From: Streptosporangium sp. NBC_01495
GTDB taxonomy: Bacteria; Actinomycetota; Actinomycetes; Streptosporangiales; Streptosporangiaceae
Length of the DNA: 64,000 nt
Assembly: GCF_036250735.1 (NCBI RefSeq)
Contig: NZ_CP109430.1
Location: forward strand, 2,666,001-2,730,000
Direction: 5' to 3'
In this document: piece by piece, positions 1 through 9,222 of the stretch
How the letters are laid out: each line of letters opens with the position of its first letter
How positions within the stretch are numbered: the stretch's first letter is position 1
Translations under genes and position numbers: made by a program
Notes under the pieces: generated by a model
Told to the model about the DNA's origin: nothing
The model's input: the letters and a program-made list of their open reading frames with translations, nothing else
The model's database searches: none

Positions 1-699
1 CCGCCCCTCGACCGCCGCGTACAGCGTGGCGCCGAAGGACCACAGGTCGGAGGACTGCGTGACCGGCTGGCCCGACAGCCGCTCCGGCGGGATGTAGGCG
101 GGCGAGCCCATCATCAGGCCGGTCTGGGTGATCGCCACGTCTCCCTCGATCGCGGCGATGCCGAAGTCGGTGAGCACCACCCGGTCGGAGGTGAGCAGCA
201 CGTTGCCCGGCTTGACGTCGCGGTGCATGATCCCGGCGGCGTGGGCGTGGCGGAGCGCGTCGAGCACCCGAACGCCGATCTCGGCGGCCTGGACCACCGG
301 CAGCGGCCCGCTCTGCCGCACGGCCTGCTCCAGCGACCAGGCGCGGACCAGCTCCATCACGATCCAGGGGCGGCCGTCCTCCTCGACGACGTCGTGGACG
401 GTGACGATGCCGGGGTGGCTGAGCCGGGCCGCCGAGCGGGCCTCGCGGAGCATCCGCCGGTGGGCTCCCTGCTTGCCCGCGTGGTCGAGCCCGTAGGGGA
501 GGATCAGCTCCTTGACCGCGACGTCCCGGTCGAGCAGGACGTCGTGCGCGTGCCACACCATGCCCATCCCGCCACGGCCGACCGGCGACACCAGGCGGTA
601 GCGCCTGCCCACCAGCCTGCCCTGGCCCTCCGGTGTTCCGCCGGCGGAATCGCCGCCCTCAGGCCCCTGGGGGTTTCTCCCGAGCAAGCGATCGGTCAT
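1..699 (-). CDS. Ser/Thr protein kinase, N-terminal part (3' end outside window)
   Basis: This is a eukaryotic-type (Hanks/Pkn) kinase that would phosphorylate Ser/Thr residues of cytosolic targets. The 233 codons present start at ATG 699 and cover most of the catalytic domain. Visible are the glycine-rich loop VGRGGMGMVW, the lysine motif VAVKE, the catalytic loop HRDVKPGN, the DFG motif LTDFGIA with a T-x-T-like activation stretch (ITQTG), and the SPAYIPPERL motif. A roughly 28-residue Gly/Pro-rich N-terminus precedes the domain. The C-terminal part (transmembrane or sensor domain, if any) lies beyond the window edge, so the subclass cannot be named. It is not obviously coupled to the neighbouring ureide genes, being 218 bp from them. 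Confidence 0.95.
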   Translation of the reverse strand, partial: MTDRLLGRNPQGPEGGDSAGGTPEGQGRLVGRRYRLVSPVGRGGMGMVWHAHDVLLDRDVAVKELILPYGLDHAGKQGAHRRMLREARSAARLSHPGIVTVHDVVEEDGRPWIVMELVRAWSLEQAVRQSGPLPVVQAAEIGVRVLDALRHAHAAGIMHRDVKPGNVLLTSDRVVLTDFGIAAIEGDVAITQTGLMMGSPAYIPPERLSGQPVTQSSDLWSFGATLYAAVEGR

Positions 700-917
700 C
701 GTTCCCCGTTCCCCATAACCAACCCCTGTGAGGTGGACACGATATCGGGATGGCATTTGGTTATGGAAGTTTGCATGCTGAGAAGGCGCGTGACGGTATT
801 TGTCAGGATCGGTCTCCTTCAGATCACTGAGCCTGCGTCCGCGCTCTGACGTCGCCGAATGCTACCGGCGGATGGAGAAATTGTCAGCTTTACCCAATCT
901 TAATAGACAAAAGATCA

Positions 918-2324
918 CTAAGCCGACGCATGTTCATGATCGGCCGCCGCGGCCAGCGCGGCCAGGGCCGAGGTGAAGGCCGAGGCGGGCGGGCTGACCA
1001 GGCCCGCGCCGACCTGTCCGGTCCCCGCGACCCGTCCGGCGATACCGGTGTTCACGGTGGGCAGCAGGCCCGTCCTGGCGACCAGCGTGACGTCGACGCC
1101 GACCGGCGTGCCCCGGAAGTCCAGCCCCGGGATCTGGTACGCGGGGTGCTCGGCCAGGGTGATCTCGTACATGGACCGGGTGGCCGCCATCGCGTCCGAC
1201 ACGTTCCCGCCGACGAACCTCACGATCGCCGGGGCGGCGGCCATCGCGAAGCCGCCCAGCCCCGCCGTCTCGGTGATCGTCGAGTCGCCGATGTCGGGAT
1301 TGGCGTCGTCGGGGCCGTACGCGCCCAGATAGAGGCCGTCCGGCACGCCCGCGGGGCCGGTGAACCAGCGGTCGCCCAGCCCGGAGACCTGGACCCCGAA
1401 GTCCGTGCCGTTGCGGGCCATCGCGACGACCATCGTGGAGCCGGGGACGTCCCGCGCGGCGTCCGCGGCGACCTTGCAGGCGGCCATGCCCGCGTTGAGG
1501 AAGAAGTGGTCGTTGCCGTTGACGAAGCGCAGGACCTCGGCGGCGTGGCCGGGAGCGGCCTCCACCACGTCGGGGGCCAGCTCGCGCACCATCAGCGAGG
1601 TGGCGGCGCGGTTGCGGTTGTGCAGCTCGTCGCCCATCTGCAGGGCCTGCGCGGCCAGCGACCTGAGGTCGAGCGGCCCGCTCCGCTCCAGGGTGGCCTG
1701 AAGCACCGGGCCGAGCACCTCGGCCATCCAGCGCAGCCGCTCAAGCACCTCGGGGCCGTACGCGCCGTACCGCAGCACCTTGCCCAGGCCCTCGTTGAGC
1801 GAGCAGTAGGCGGTGCCGCCGTGCTCGGCGTCGCGTACCTCGAACATCCACATCGACGGGGTGACCACGCCCGCCATCGGCCCGACGGTCCGGTGGTGGT
1901 GGCAGGAGTCGAACCGGGCCCGCCCGGCGGCCAGCCGCTCCTCGGCCTCCTCGGCGTCGGCGGCCAGCCCCTCCAGCAGCATCGCCCCGATGAGCGCGCC
2001 CCGCATCGGCCCCGACGCCCGCTCCCACTCGATCGGCGGGCCCGCGTGCAGGAAAGTGCCCGTCGGCAGGTCGAGCACCTCGTGCGCGGGCCGTACCCCG
2101 ACGAGCTGCGGCCGCGCCGAGACCAGGCGGCCCACGGCCGTCTCGTTGGCACGGACCCTGCGCGGATCGGCCAGCACCCTGGCCAGGTCCGCCTCGGTGC
2201 CGGGCATCGGCGGGCGCCAGTCCACCCGGACCCGCGGGACGGCCTGCGCGTCCAGCGCCTCGCCGAGCACGTCGGCCCCCACAGTGATCACTTCCGGCTC
2301 GCCGGAAAGCATGGACAGCGTCAT
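918..2324 (-). CDS. allG: DUF1116 protein, AllG/YlbE-like subunit of putative oxamate carbamoyltransferase
   Basis: The 468-aa protein matches the DUF1116 (YlbE) family that always travels with FdrA and DUF2877. In E. coli these three proteins (AllFGH) have been linked to oxamate carbamoyltransferase, which splits oxalurate to oxamate plus carbamoyl phosphate in allantoin breakdown. Family-like stretches seen include FDSCHHHRTVGPMAGV and FVNGNDHFFLNAGMAACK. The start is ATG 2324, preceded by the Shine-Dalgarno sequence GGGAG. It is the last gene of a three-gene operon and begins 67 bp after fdrA. Activity here is inferred only from family and context; the regulator and purine genes on the other side of the operon support a nitrogen-catabolic role. 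Confidence 0.88.
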   Translation of the reverse strand: MTLSMLSGEPEVITVGADVLGEALDAQAVPRVRVDWRPPMPGTEADLARVLADPRRVRANETAVGRLVSARPQLVGVRPAHEVLDLPTGTFLHAGPPIEWERASGPMRGALIGAMLLEGLAADAEEAEERLAAGRARFDSCHHHRTVGPMAGVVTPSMWMFEVRDAEHGGTAYCSLNEGLGKVLRYGAYGPEVLERLRWMAEVLGPVLQATLERSGPLDLRSLAAQALQMGDELHNRNRAATSLMVRELAPDVVEAAPGHAAEVLRFVNGNDHFFLNAGMAACKVAADAARDVPGSTMVVAMARNGTDFGVQVSGLGDRWFTGPAGVPDGLYLGAYGPDDANPDIGDSTITETAGLGGFAMAAAPAIVRFVGGNVSDAMAATRSMYEITLAEHPAYQIPGLDFRGTPVGVDVTLVARTGLLPTVNTGIAGRVAGTGQVGAGLVSPPASAFTSALAALAAAADHEHASA

Positions 2325-2391
2325 TAATTCTCCCTGAACCTGGAACCCGAGCCTGAAACGAGCCCGGAAACCTCCGGCCTCGGGCGAACGG

Positions 2392-3885
2392 TCAACGAGC
2401 GTTCGCGGCGACCCCGGTGGCCGCGCGCGCGGCGTACCCGGCGGCCTCGGCGTTGGACGTGAACACCGTGGCCCCCGCCGCGTTCAGGGCCTCGGCCTGC
2501 GCGGCCAGCCCCTGAGGGTCGCCCTCGGAGCCGACCAGCGCGACCACCGCCGTGACGCCTCTCGCGACGGCCTCGGCGACCGCGGGCGCGAGCCTGGCGG
2601 CGGGGTCGGGGTCGGCGCCGTGGCCGAGTACCACGTCGAGCAGGGCGACGTCGCCGGGCGGCACCTCGGCCAGGGCCTCCAGACGGAGCGTCGGGTCGAT
2701 CATCGGGTGGGCCCTGCCCACCGTGTAGGCGTCGTCGCCGAAGTCGGTGAACTCTCCGGTCCCGACGATCAGCCGCGCCTCCACGCACAGCGTCCCGCCC
2801 GAGTAGATTCCCCGCACGTTCCCCCCGGCTTTGGCACCGGTCGTCTCGGGAAGCCCGGGTGCCGCGGTGGTCGTCTTGGGGAGCCCTGGTGCCGCGCCGG
2901 GCGCCCGCTGCTCCGTCCGCGCCGCGCCGGGGGCGGGCCAGGAGGGCCAGGTGGGGACCGGGACGCCGAGGGCGCGCAGGGCGGCCTCGGTCACCGAGGT
3001 CAGATCGTCCTGGCCGGGACCGAGCAGCGCGGTCACGACCGGCGTGCCGAGCTTCGCGACGGCCTCCCCGACGGCCCGCGCGACCTCGGGGGCCGGGGGC
3101 TTGGAGATCAGGACGATCAGCTCGGTGGCGGGGTCGGCGTCGAGGGCCTCCAGGGCGCGCAGGGTGGACAGCCCGCCCACGTCCGCGGACAGGTCGCGAC
3201 CGCCCACGCCCAGCACGTGGGACACCCCCACCCCCGCCAGATCGAGCAGGCAGGTCACCTGCTGCGCACCCGTCCCCGAGGCGGCCACCAGCCCGACCGG
3301 GCCCGGCCGCAGGACGTTCGCGAAGCCGAGACCCGCCCCGCCGATCACCGCGGTGCCGCAGTCGGGACCCATGACCAGCACACCGCGCTCGGCGGCGCGC
3401 CTCTTGAGCAGCACCTCCTGCTCGACCGGCACGTTGTCACTGAAGATCATCACGGACAGGCCCGCCTCGACCGCGTCCAGCGCCTCGGCGAACGCGTGCG
3501 GGCCGGGCACCGAGACCAGGGCCAGGGTGGCGGCGCGTTCGCGGGCCGCGGCGCGGACGGTGCGCGGGGGGCGTTCGGCGCCACCGCCACCGCCACCACC
3601 ACCCGCGGACGGGGCCGACAGCGCGGCCAGCAGCCCGTCCAGTTCCGCCGACGCGGCCTCCAGGGCGTCCGCCTCGCCGCGCAGCGCGATCAGCAGGTCG
3701 GCCGGACCGGCCTGGGGCAGGTCGAAACCCAGCTCGGCGGCGATCCCGAGGTTGAGCTCCGTGGCCATCGCCACCACCGCGACCTCCACGCCGGACAGCG
3801 CGGTCGCCGCGCGGCTGACCCGCATCAGGCTCACGGAGTCGTGGTAGACCCCCGTGCGCGTCCGGACCACATCAGTACTCGCCAT
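2392..3885 (-). CDS. fdrA: FdrA-like acyl-CoA synthetase-fold protein (AllF)
   Basis: This is a 497-aa member of the FdrA family, related to the succinyl-CoA synthetase alpha fold and part of the proposed AllFGH oxamate carbamoyltransferase complex. The hallmark GPDCGT segment and the following GLVAASGTGAQQV nucleotide/CoA-binding-like stretch lie in the middle of the protein. Two in-frame low-complexity insertions are visible: a run of eight glycines near residues 95-102, and an Ala/Pro/Thr-rich linker containing APGLP twice near residues 310-345. The start ATG 3885 lies 14 nt inside the upstream DUF2877 gene, with SD GAAGG, implying translational coupling. No carbamate kinase gene follows in the window. 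Confidence 0.9.
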   Translation of the reverse strand: MASTDVVRTRTGVYHDSVSLMRVSRAATALSGVEVAVVAMATELNLGIAAELGFDLPQAGPADLLIALRGEADALEAASAELDGLLAALSAPSAGGGGGGGGAERPPRTVRAAARERAATLALVSVPGPHAFAEALDAVEAGLSVMIFSDNVPVEQEVLLKRRAAERGVLVMGPDCGTAVIGGAGLGFANVLRPGPVGLVAASGTGAQQVTCLLDLAGVGVSHVLGVGGRDLSADVGGLSTLRALEALDADPATELIVLISKPPAPEVARAVGEAVAKLGTPVVTALLGPGQDDLTSVTEAALRALGVPVPTWPSWPAPGAARTEQRAPGAAPGLPKTTTAAPGLPETTGAKAGGNVRGIYSGGTLCVEARLIVGTGEFTDFGDDAYTVGRAHPMIDPTLRLEALAEVPPGDVALLDVVLGHGADPDPAARLAPAVAEAVARGVTAVVALVGSEGDPQGLAAQAEALNAAGATVFTSNAEAAGYAARAATGVAANAR

Positions 3886-4765
3886 TGCCCCCGCCTTCCA
3901 GATCGATCACCGCCGCGAGCCCGATCCGCAGTCCCCACGCCAGGTCCGCCCCGGAGGTGTGGCCCAGCTGCAGGAGGCGGTGCAGCGCCGCCTCCAGGGA
4001 CTGCCGTCCCGCCAGGCCCCGCAGCACGGCCAGCACCTCGCCGCTGGCCTCGCCCCGGGCGGCGCAGTGCAGCAGCGCCGCCGAGATGGGGGTGGTCCTG
4101 CCGCGCACGTCGAAGGTCACCGCGGCGGCCAGCCAGTCGGCCAGCCACACGGCACGGCCCGCACCCGTCGCGCCGCCCAGGTGGCGCAGCGCGACCAGCA
4201 GTCCCGCGAGCACGTCGTCACCGCTCGGCGTGAGTCCGGGACCCAGGCCGACCAGCTGCTCGGCGGCCACCACGCTTTTCAGCAGCGAGCCCTCGGCGCA
4301 GCCCTGGGCCAGCAGGCCGGCCGCGCCGTTGCCCTCCAGCCCGGGACGCCTCGGCGACCGCCCGCACAGCTCCGCCATCACGGGCAGCGAGCGGGCCAGC
4401 CGCGCCACGTCCACGGCACCGAGCGGCGGGGCCGGGTTCCACCAGCGGTGGGCCCGCAGGCTGAGCCGCCCGACGTCGATCGAGCCGTCTCCGACGGACG
4501 CCTCGTCGCCCACCGCGACGCGAGGCATCGGGTCGGTGACGACCATGGCGTTGGGCAGGCGGGTGGCATCCCCGGTCACCACCGCGATGACCTGCGGTTC
4601 CAGCTCGGTGCGTACCTCAAGGTAGACGCCGGAGGGGAAGGCCGCCAGCACCCGCGCCGGGCGGCGGGGCGCCTCCAGCATCCGGCGCAGGGCCGTGCTG
4701 GCCGCGCCGGTCCCGTGCGTCCGTACGTCCGCGCGCTGCGCCCTCGGGCGTGTTCCAACGGTCAT
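3872..4765 (-). CDS. allH: DUF2877 protein, AllH/YlbF-like subunit
   Basis: The 297-aa protein carries the DUF2877 signature LGPGLTPSGDDVLAG near its centre and the C-terminal segment LGHTSGADLAWGLRIGL. It is the third component normally found with FdrA and DUF1116. ATG 4765 was chosen because the sequence upstream in the same open frame has no family similarity and runs antisense through the pucR gene. It is the promoter-proximal gene of the operon, divergent from pucR by about 190 bp, and overlaps fdrA by 14 nt. Regulation by the divergent PucR protein is likely but inferred. Confidence 0.9.
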   Translation of the reverse strand: MTVGTRPRAQRADVRTHGTGAASTALRRMLEAPRRPARVLAAFPSGVYLEVRTELEPQVIAVVTGDATRLPNAMVVTDPMPRVAVGDEASVGDGSIDVGRLSLRAHRWWNPAPPLGAVDVARLARSLPVMAELCGRSPRRPGLEGNGAAGLLAQGCAEGSLLKSVVAAEQLVGLGPGLTPSGDDVLAGLLVALRHLGGATGAGRAVWLADWLAAAVTFDVRGRTTPISAALLHCAARGEASGEVLAVLRGLAGRQSLEAALHRLLQLGHTSGADLAWGLRIGLAAVIDLEGGGNGEY

Positions 4766-4954
4766 GAGCGCTCCTCGACAGGCCCCGTGGGTGTGAAGGT
4801 GCTCTCTCCAGCGGTTCGCTCGCTCACGGACTCCCCCATCCATTGAGCCGACGGTAGAACGGGCGTGGACGCAGGCCGTACGGAGAAAGATGCCAACAGT
4901 CTGCTCAAAGGTTGGCTCTTCCTGACAGACGGTTCCATCAGTCACAATCACCTC

Positions 4955-6535
4955 ATGGAACCCCCCGTGCGCCCGGCGAGCACCGGAACGATCATTCACG
5001 GCGTCGCCGTCGGCGAGGTCCTCGGCGTCTCGACACTGGCGGGAGCCCGGCTGATCGCGGGGGAACGGGGCCTGGACCGCGTCGTGCAGCGCCTCAACGT
5101 GATGGAGGTGCCCGACGTCCTGGCCTGGGTCAAGCCGCACGAGCTGCTGCTCACCACCGGTTACCCGCTGCGCAACACGCCCCAGTCGCTCGGCAGGCTG
5201 GTGGCCGACCTCGACGAGCGCGGCCTGGCCGCGCTCGCCATCAAGCTCGGCCGCTATCTCGACGAGCTGCCCGAGGAGATGGTGGAGCAGGCCGACCGGC
5301 TCGGCTTCCCGCTGATCCAGCTTCCCGACGACGTCGGCTTCGACGACATCCTCAACCAGGTGCTGACCGACATCCTCAACCGCCAGGCCGCCGTGCTGGC
5401 CAGGGCGGAGGAGGCGCACCGGGCGCTGGTCCAGGTCGTGCTCGCCGGGGGCGGGCTGCGCGAGGTGACGGCCGAGGTCGCCGGGCTGCTGGGCGTGGGG
5501 GTGGCCGTGCTGGACGGGATGGGCCACGTGCTGGCCGCGGCCGGGCCCGTCGAGCACGTGGCCGCGCTGCGCGACGCCTCCGATGCCTCCGGGGCCCCCG
5601 AGGGGCGCCACACCTCGGTGCCGGTCGTGGCGGGCGGCCACCACCACGGCAGGATCGTCGCCTGCGGGCCGGTCGGGTCGATCGGTGACAGCGACGTCGG
5701 CATCCTGGAACGTGCCGCCACGGTCGCCGCGCTGGTGGTGACCCGGCAGGAGGCGGTCAACGCCGTCGAGAGCAAGTACCGCGCCGACTTCCTGCGCGAC
5801 GTGCTCACCGGCAGGGCCGGGGGCTCCGAGCGGGTCGCCTCCCGGGCCAGGGCCTTCGGCTGGGACCTGCAGCGGCCGGTCACCGTGCTGGTGGCCGAGC
5901 TCGACCCCGAGGGCGACGAGCGCGCCGCCCAGGACCGCCTCGTCACCTGCTGGACCGGCGCGATGCGCCGCCACGACGCACGCGGCGCGGTGGCCGGGTT
6001 CTCCCACGAGGTCGTCACCATCGTGGACGCGTCCGTCGACGCGGGCCGCCTCGCCAAGGACGCCGCCGCCGCCTTCGCCGAGTCCCTGCCCGCCACCTTC
6101 TCCACCGGCGCCAGCCGCACCGCAGTCGGGGCCGAGGCGCTGCCCGAGGCGTACGGCCAAGCGCTGAAGGCCGCACGGGTGGGCCGTCAGCTCCACGGCA
6201 ACGGCGCGGTCGCGCACTTCGACCAGCTCGGCGTCTACCGGCTGCTGTCCCTGGTCAACGACACCTCCGAGCTGCACGCCTTCGTCCGCGAGACCCTCGG
6301 CCCGCTCGCCTCCGACGACGACGCGGAGAACGCCGACCTGCGCCGTACGCTGCAGGTGCTGCTGGAGACCAACCTCAACGTGGCCGAGACGGCGCGCAGG
6401 CTGCACTTCCACTACAACACGCTGCGCTACCGGATCGGCAAGCTGGAGCGCATGCTCGGTAGCTTCACCGAGGACGCCCACCTGCGGCTGAACCTCACCC
6501 TCGCCCTGCACGTCCTGCGGATGCGCGGGATCTAA
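4955..6535 (+). CDS. pucR: PucR-family transcriptional regulator
   Basis: The 526-aa regulator has an N-terminal PucR-like ligand-sensing domain (about residues 20-140, with a segment reading LNVMEVPDVLAWVKPHELLL), a central GGDEF-like/CdaR region and a C-terminal PucR helix-turn-helix (ETARRLHFHYNTLRYRIGKL). Family members sense purine-degradation intermediates and activate purine or ureide genes. ATG 4955 is preferred, although the frame stays open to 4865 and no strong SD is visible at either start. It stands between the fdrA operon (divergent) and the permease-xanthine dehydrogenase genes (co-oriented), so it is well placed to control both. Confidence 0.9.
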   Translation: MEPPVRPASTGTIIHGVAVGEVLGVSTLAGARLIAGERGLDRVVQRLNVMEVPDVLAWVKPHELLLTTGYPLRNTPQSLGRLVADLDERGLAALAIKLGRYLDELPEEMVEQADRLGFPLIQLPDDVGFDDILNQVLTDILNRQAAVLARAEEAHRALVQVVLAGGGLREVTAEVAGLLGVGVAVLDGMGHVLAAAGPVEHVAALRDASDASGAPEGRHTSVPVVAGGHHHGRIVACGPVGSIGDSDVGILERAATVAALVVTRQEAVNAVESKYRADFLRDVLTGRAGGSERVASRARAFGWDLQRPVTVLVAELDPEGDERAAQDRLVTCWTGAMRRHDARGAVAGFSHEVVTIVDASVDAGRLAKDAAAAFAESLPATFSTGASRTAVGAEALPEAYGQALKAARVGRQLHGNGAVAHFDQLGVYRLLSLVNDTSELHAFVRETLGPLASDDDAENADLRRTLQVLLETNLNVAETARRLHFHYNTLRYRIGKLERMLGSFTEDAHLRLNLTLALHVLRMRGI

Positions 6536-6545
6536 GCTGTTCGGC

Positions 6546-6761
6546 GTGAACGAGACCTTCGAGCTGGAAACCGAATACATCCCGCTGTGCGACCTGCTCA
6601 AATACTGCGGCGTCGCCGAGACGGGCGGCCAGGCCAAGCACTTCATCGCCGACGGCAACGTGCTGGTGGACGGCGAGGTCGAGCTCCGCAAGACCTGCAA
6701 GATCCGTAACGGCCAGGTGGTGACCGGCGACGGCTTCGAGATCCACGTGGTCGGGAAATAG
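6546..6761 (+). CDS. Small S4-domain RNA-binding protein (YbcJ-like)
   Basis: The 71-aa protein is essentially one S4 RNA-binding domain. It shows the characteristic CDLLKYCGVAETGGQAKHFI helix-loop followed by DGNVLVDGEVELRKTCKI. The GTG start at 6546 lies only 10 bp after the pucR stop, so it is probably co-transcribed with pucR. Family members bind structured RNA, often rRNA. A functional link to purine catabolism is not evident and the position may be incidental. Confidence 0.85.
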   Translation: MNETFELETEYIPLCDLLKYCGVAETGGQAKHFIADGNVLVDGEVELRKTCKIRNGQVVTGDGFEIHVVGK

Positions 6762-6970
6762 CGCGCGCCCTGCCGCTCGCGCTCCTCACCGGGGCGGCAG
6801 GTACGCCGTGCGCGAGGTGTCCACTGGTCGGCCCCTCAGATTTGGCAGATCATGACGGTGTAAGGGCATGGTTTCGGTCCTAACGTGCCCGCAACGGTTG
6901 TGAAGGGGATTCGCCGGAGGGAGCCCGCGGGGTGGTCACCGACCGACGGCCCGGTGAAAGGTGGGGCTCG

Positions 6971-8356
6971 ATGGCTGCAGGTTGGACGAAACACGGCGAC
7001 GGCAGAACACTCACTCCTGGAGAGGTGGTCAGACCCGACGAGCGGCTGTCATGGCCGCGCATGGTCGGGTTCGGGGCGCAGCACGTCGTCGCGATGTTCG
7101 GCGCGACCTTCGTCTTCCCCCTGGTGATGGGACTCGACCCCAACGTCGCCATCATGTTCTCGGGCGTCGGAACGATCATGTTCCTGCTCATCGTGAAGGG
7201 GAAGGTCCCCAGCTACCTCGGGACCAGCGCGTCGTTCGTGGGCGGTGTGCTCGCGATCCGGGCGCTCATGGGCGGTGACACGCCCGCCACCGACGCGATC
7301 GTCACCGGCGCCATCCTCGTCGCCGGATTCGTCCTCGCGCTCGTGGGCGTGGCCATCCACTTCCTCGGCGTACAGATCATCAACCGCGTCTTCCCGCCGG
7401 TCGTCACCGGCGCCGTCGTCATGCTGATCGGCTTCGGCCTGGCGTACGTCGTCGCCGACATCTACTGGCCGCAGGACCAGTGGATCGCCCTGATCACGAT
7501 GACCGTCACCTTCGTCATCATCGTGCTCTTCAAGGGCTTCGTCGGCAGGATCGGCATCCTGCTCGGCCTGATCATCGGTTTCGTCCTCTCCTGGGGGGCC
7601 GACAGGGTCTTCGGGAACATCACCGCCTTCAACGCGGGCACCGGCGCGGTCGACACGCACCCGAGGGTGAGCTTCGAGGGCGTGGCGGCGGCCGACTGGA
7701 TCGGCCTGCCGAGCATGCACCTCCCCGACTTCAGGTTCTCCGCCGTGCTGCTGGTCCTCCCGGCGGTGATCGCGCTGGTCGCCGAGAACGTCGGGCACGT
7801 CAAGGCCGTCGGCGAGATGACCAAGACCGACGTCGACCCGTACATGGGCCGGGCGATCGCCGCCGACGGCGCCGCCACCGTCGTCGCCAGCACCTTCGGC
7901 GGCTCCCCGACCACCACCTACGCCGAGAACATCGGCGTGATGGCCGCCACCCGCGTCTACTCGACGGCCGCCTACTACATCGCCGCCGTCATCGCGATAC
8001 TGTTCGGCCTCTGCCCCAAGTTCGGCGCGCTGGTCGCGGCCACACCGGGCGGCGTGCTCGGCGGCATCACCGTCATCCTGTACGGCATGATCGGCCTGCT
8101 CGGCGCGAAGATCTGGATCGAGAACCGGGTCGACTTCGCCGACCCCGTCAACCTCGTCCCGATCGGGGCCGGGATCATCCTCGCCATCGGCCCGGTCAAG
8201 CATATGATCAGCTCGGACTTCACGCTGGAGGGCATCGCCCTCGGCACCATCGTGGTGGTGGCCGGTTACCACCTGCTCCGGGTCATCGCGGGCCGGGGCG
8301 GCGGTGGTGGCGTCGGTCCGAAGGTGCCCCAGTCGCAACGAGAGGTCGCCGGGTGA
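6971..8356 (+). CDS. NCS2-family nucleobase permease (UraA/RutG-like)
   Basis: This is a roughly 461-aa, about 14-helix membrane transporter of the nucleobase:cation symporter-2 family. Visible family motifs are QHVVAMFGATFVFP in the first helix, VPSYLGTSASFVG, and the substrate-site segment SPTTTYAENIGVM. The last resembles UraA/RutG (uracil) transporters more than xanthine/urate permeases, whose helix-10 motif is different. ATG 6971 is chosen over an earlier in-frame GTG at 6932 because AAAGGTGG sits just upstream. Its stop overlaps the next gene (GTGA), so it is co-translated with xanthine dehydrogenase. Substrate is therefore either uracil by motif or xanthine/hypoxanthine by context. Confidence 0.92.
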   Translation: MAAGWTKHGDGRTLTPGEVVRPDERLSWPRMVGFGAQHVVAMFGATFVFPLVMGLDPNVAIMFSGVGTIMFLLIVKGKVPSYLGTSASFVGGVLAIRALMGGDTPATDAIVTGAILVAGFVLALVGVAIHFLGVQIINRVFPPVVTGAVVMLIGFGLAYVVADIYWPQDQWIALITMTVTFVIIVLFKGFVGRIGILLGLIIGFVLSWGADRVFGNITAFNAGTGAVDTHPRVSFEGVAAADWIGLPSMHLPDFRFSAVLLVLPAVIALVAENVGHVKAVGEMTKTDVDPYMGRAIAADGAATVVASTFGGSPTTTYAENIGVMAATRVYSTAAYYIAAVIAILFGLCPKFGALVAATPGGVLGGITVILYGMIGLLGAKIWIENRVDFADPVNLVPIGAGIILAIGPVKHMISSDFTLEGIALGTIVVVAGYHLLRVIAGRGGGGGVGPKVPQSQREVAG

Positions 8357-9222
8357 AGCCACCCCCGTTCGAATACCACGCTCCCCGCTCCCTCGGCGAG
8401 GCGCTCGACGCCCTCGCCGGGACCGGGGAGCACGGCAAGGTGCTCGCCGGGGGGCAGAGCCTGATCCCGATGCTGAACATGCGGCTGGCCGCCCCCGCCC
8501 ACCTGGTCGACATCAACCGGCTGTCCGAGCTGGCGTTCGTCGACGTCGCACCGGAGGGCGTCCGGGTCGGCGCTCTCGCCAGGCACGCCCAGGTGGAACG
8601 GCACGAACCGGCCGCCGCGGCCCAGCCGCTGCTGCGCCAGGCGCTCCGGCTGGTGGCCCACCCGGTGATCCGCAACCGGGGAACCGTCGTCGGCAGCCTG
8701 GCCCACGCCGACCCCGCCGCCGAGCTGCCCGCCGTCCTCACCCTGCTGAGGGGCTCGGTACGGCTGGCGCGGCCCGGCGCCGCCAGGGACGTCCCCGCGG
8801 AGGACTTCTTCACCGGCCCGCTGGAGTCGGCGATCGACCCGGGAGAGCTGGCCGTCTCCGCGTTCTTCCCCGCGCCGCCCCCGCGCTCGGGCACCGCGTT
8901 CCGCGAGGTCGCCCGGCGGCACGGAGACTACGCCCTGGCCGGGATCGCGGCGCTGGTCGTCCTGGACGACGACCTGCGGATCACCTCGGCCACGGTGGCG
9001 TGCGTGAGCCTCGGCCCCGTCCCGCTGCTCGTGGACGTCTCCGAGGCCGTCGGCCACCGCCCGTCCGCCTCGGCCGACTGGGCCTCGGCGGCCCGCGCCG
9101 TACGGGAACGGGTCGACCCCGAGGCCGACATCCACGCGACCGCCGCCTACCGGCGGCACCTCGCCGGAGTCCTCACCGAGCAGGCACTTCGTGACGCCGC
9201 CAGGGAGGCCGCGGATGCATGA
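8353..9222 (+). CDS. Xanthine dehydrogenase-type FAD-binding subunit
   Basis: The 289-aa protein is the FAD subunit (CoxM/XdhB/PucC type) of a heterotrimeric molybdenum hydroxylase. It carries electrons from the iron-sulfur subunit to FAD. Motifs seen are VLAGGQSLIPMLNMRL (FAD pyrophosphate loop), NRGTVVGSLAHADPAAELP and FREVARRHGDYALAG. GTG 8353 overlaps the permease stop as GTGA. The next gene starts inside this one (8-nt overlap). Neighbour subunits make xanthine or hypoxanthine the likely substrate, although CO-dehydrogenase-like or other hydroxylases share this architecture. Confidence 0.93.
   Translation: MKPPPFEYHAPRSLGEALDALAGTGEHGKVLAGGQSLIPMLNMRLAAPAHLVDINRLSELAFVDVAPEGVRVGALARHAQVERHEPAAAAQPLLRQALRLVAHPVIRNRGTVVGSLAHADPAAELPAVLTLLRGSVRLARPGAARDVPAEDFFTGPLESAIDPGELAVSAFFPAPPPRSGTAFREVARRHGDYALAGIAALVVLDDDLRITSATVACVSLGPVPLLVDVSEAVGHRPSASADWASAARAVRERVDPEADIHATAAYRRHLAGVLTEQALRDAAREAADA

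Noticed and set aside
930-2327. 465-aa plus-strand frame opposite the DUF1116 gene
   Set aside because: It is a mirror frame produced by GC-rich codon bias; its composition (Gly/Arg/His/Val) matches no family and the opposite strand has a clear domain.
2620-4233. 537-aa plus-strand frame across fdrA and allH
   Set aside because: It spans two genes on the other strand, has no domain, and becomes an Arg/Pro-rich tail.
7049-8362. 437-aa minus-strand frame opposite the permease
   Set aside because: Asp/Glu/His-rich antisense of membrane-helix codons; no ribosome site or domain.
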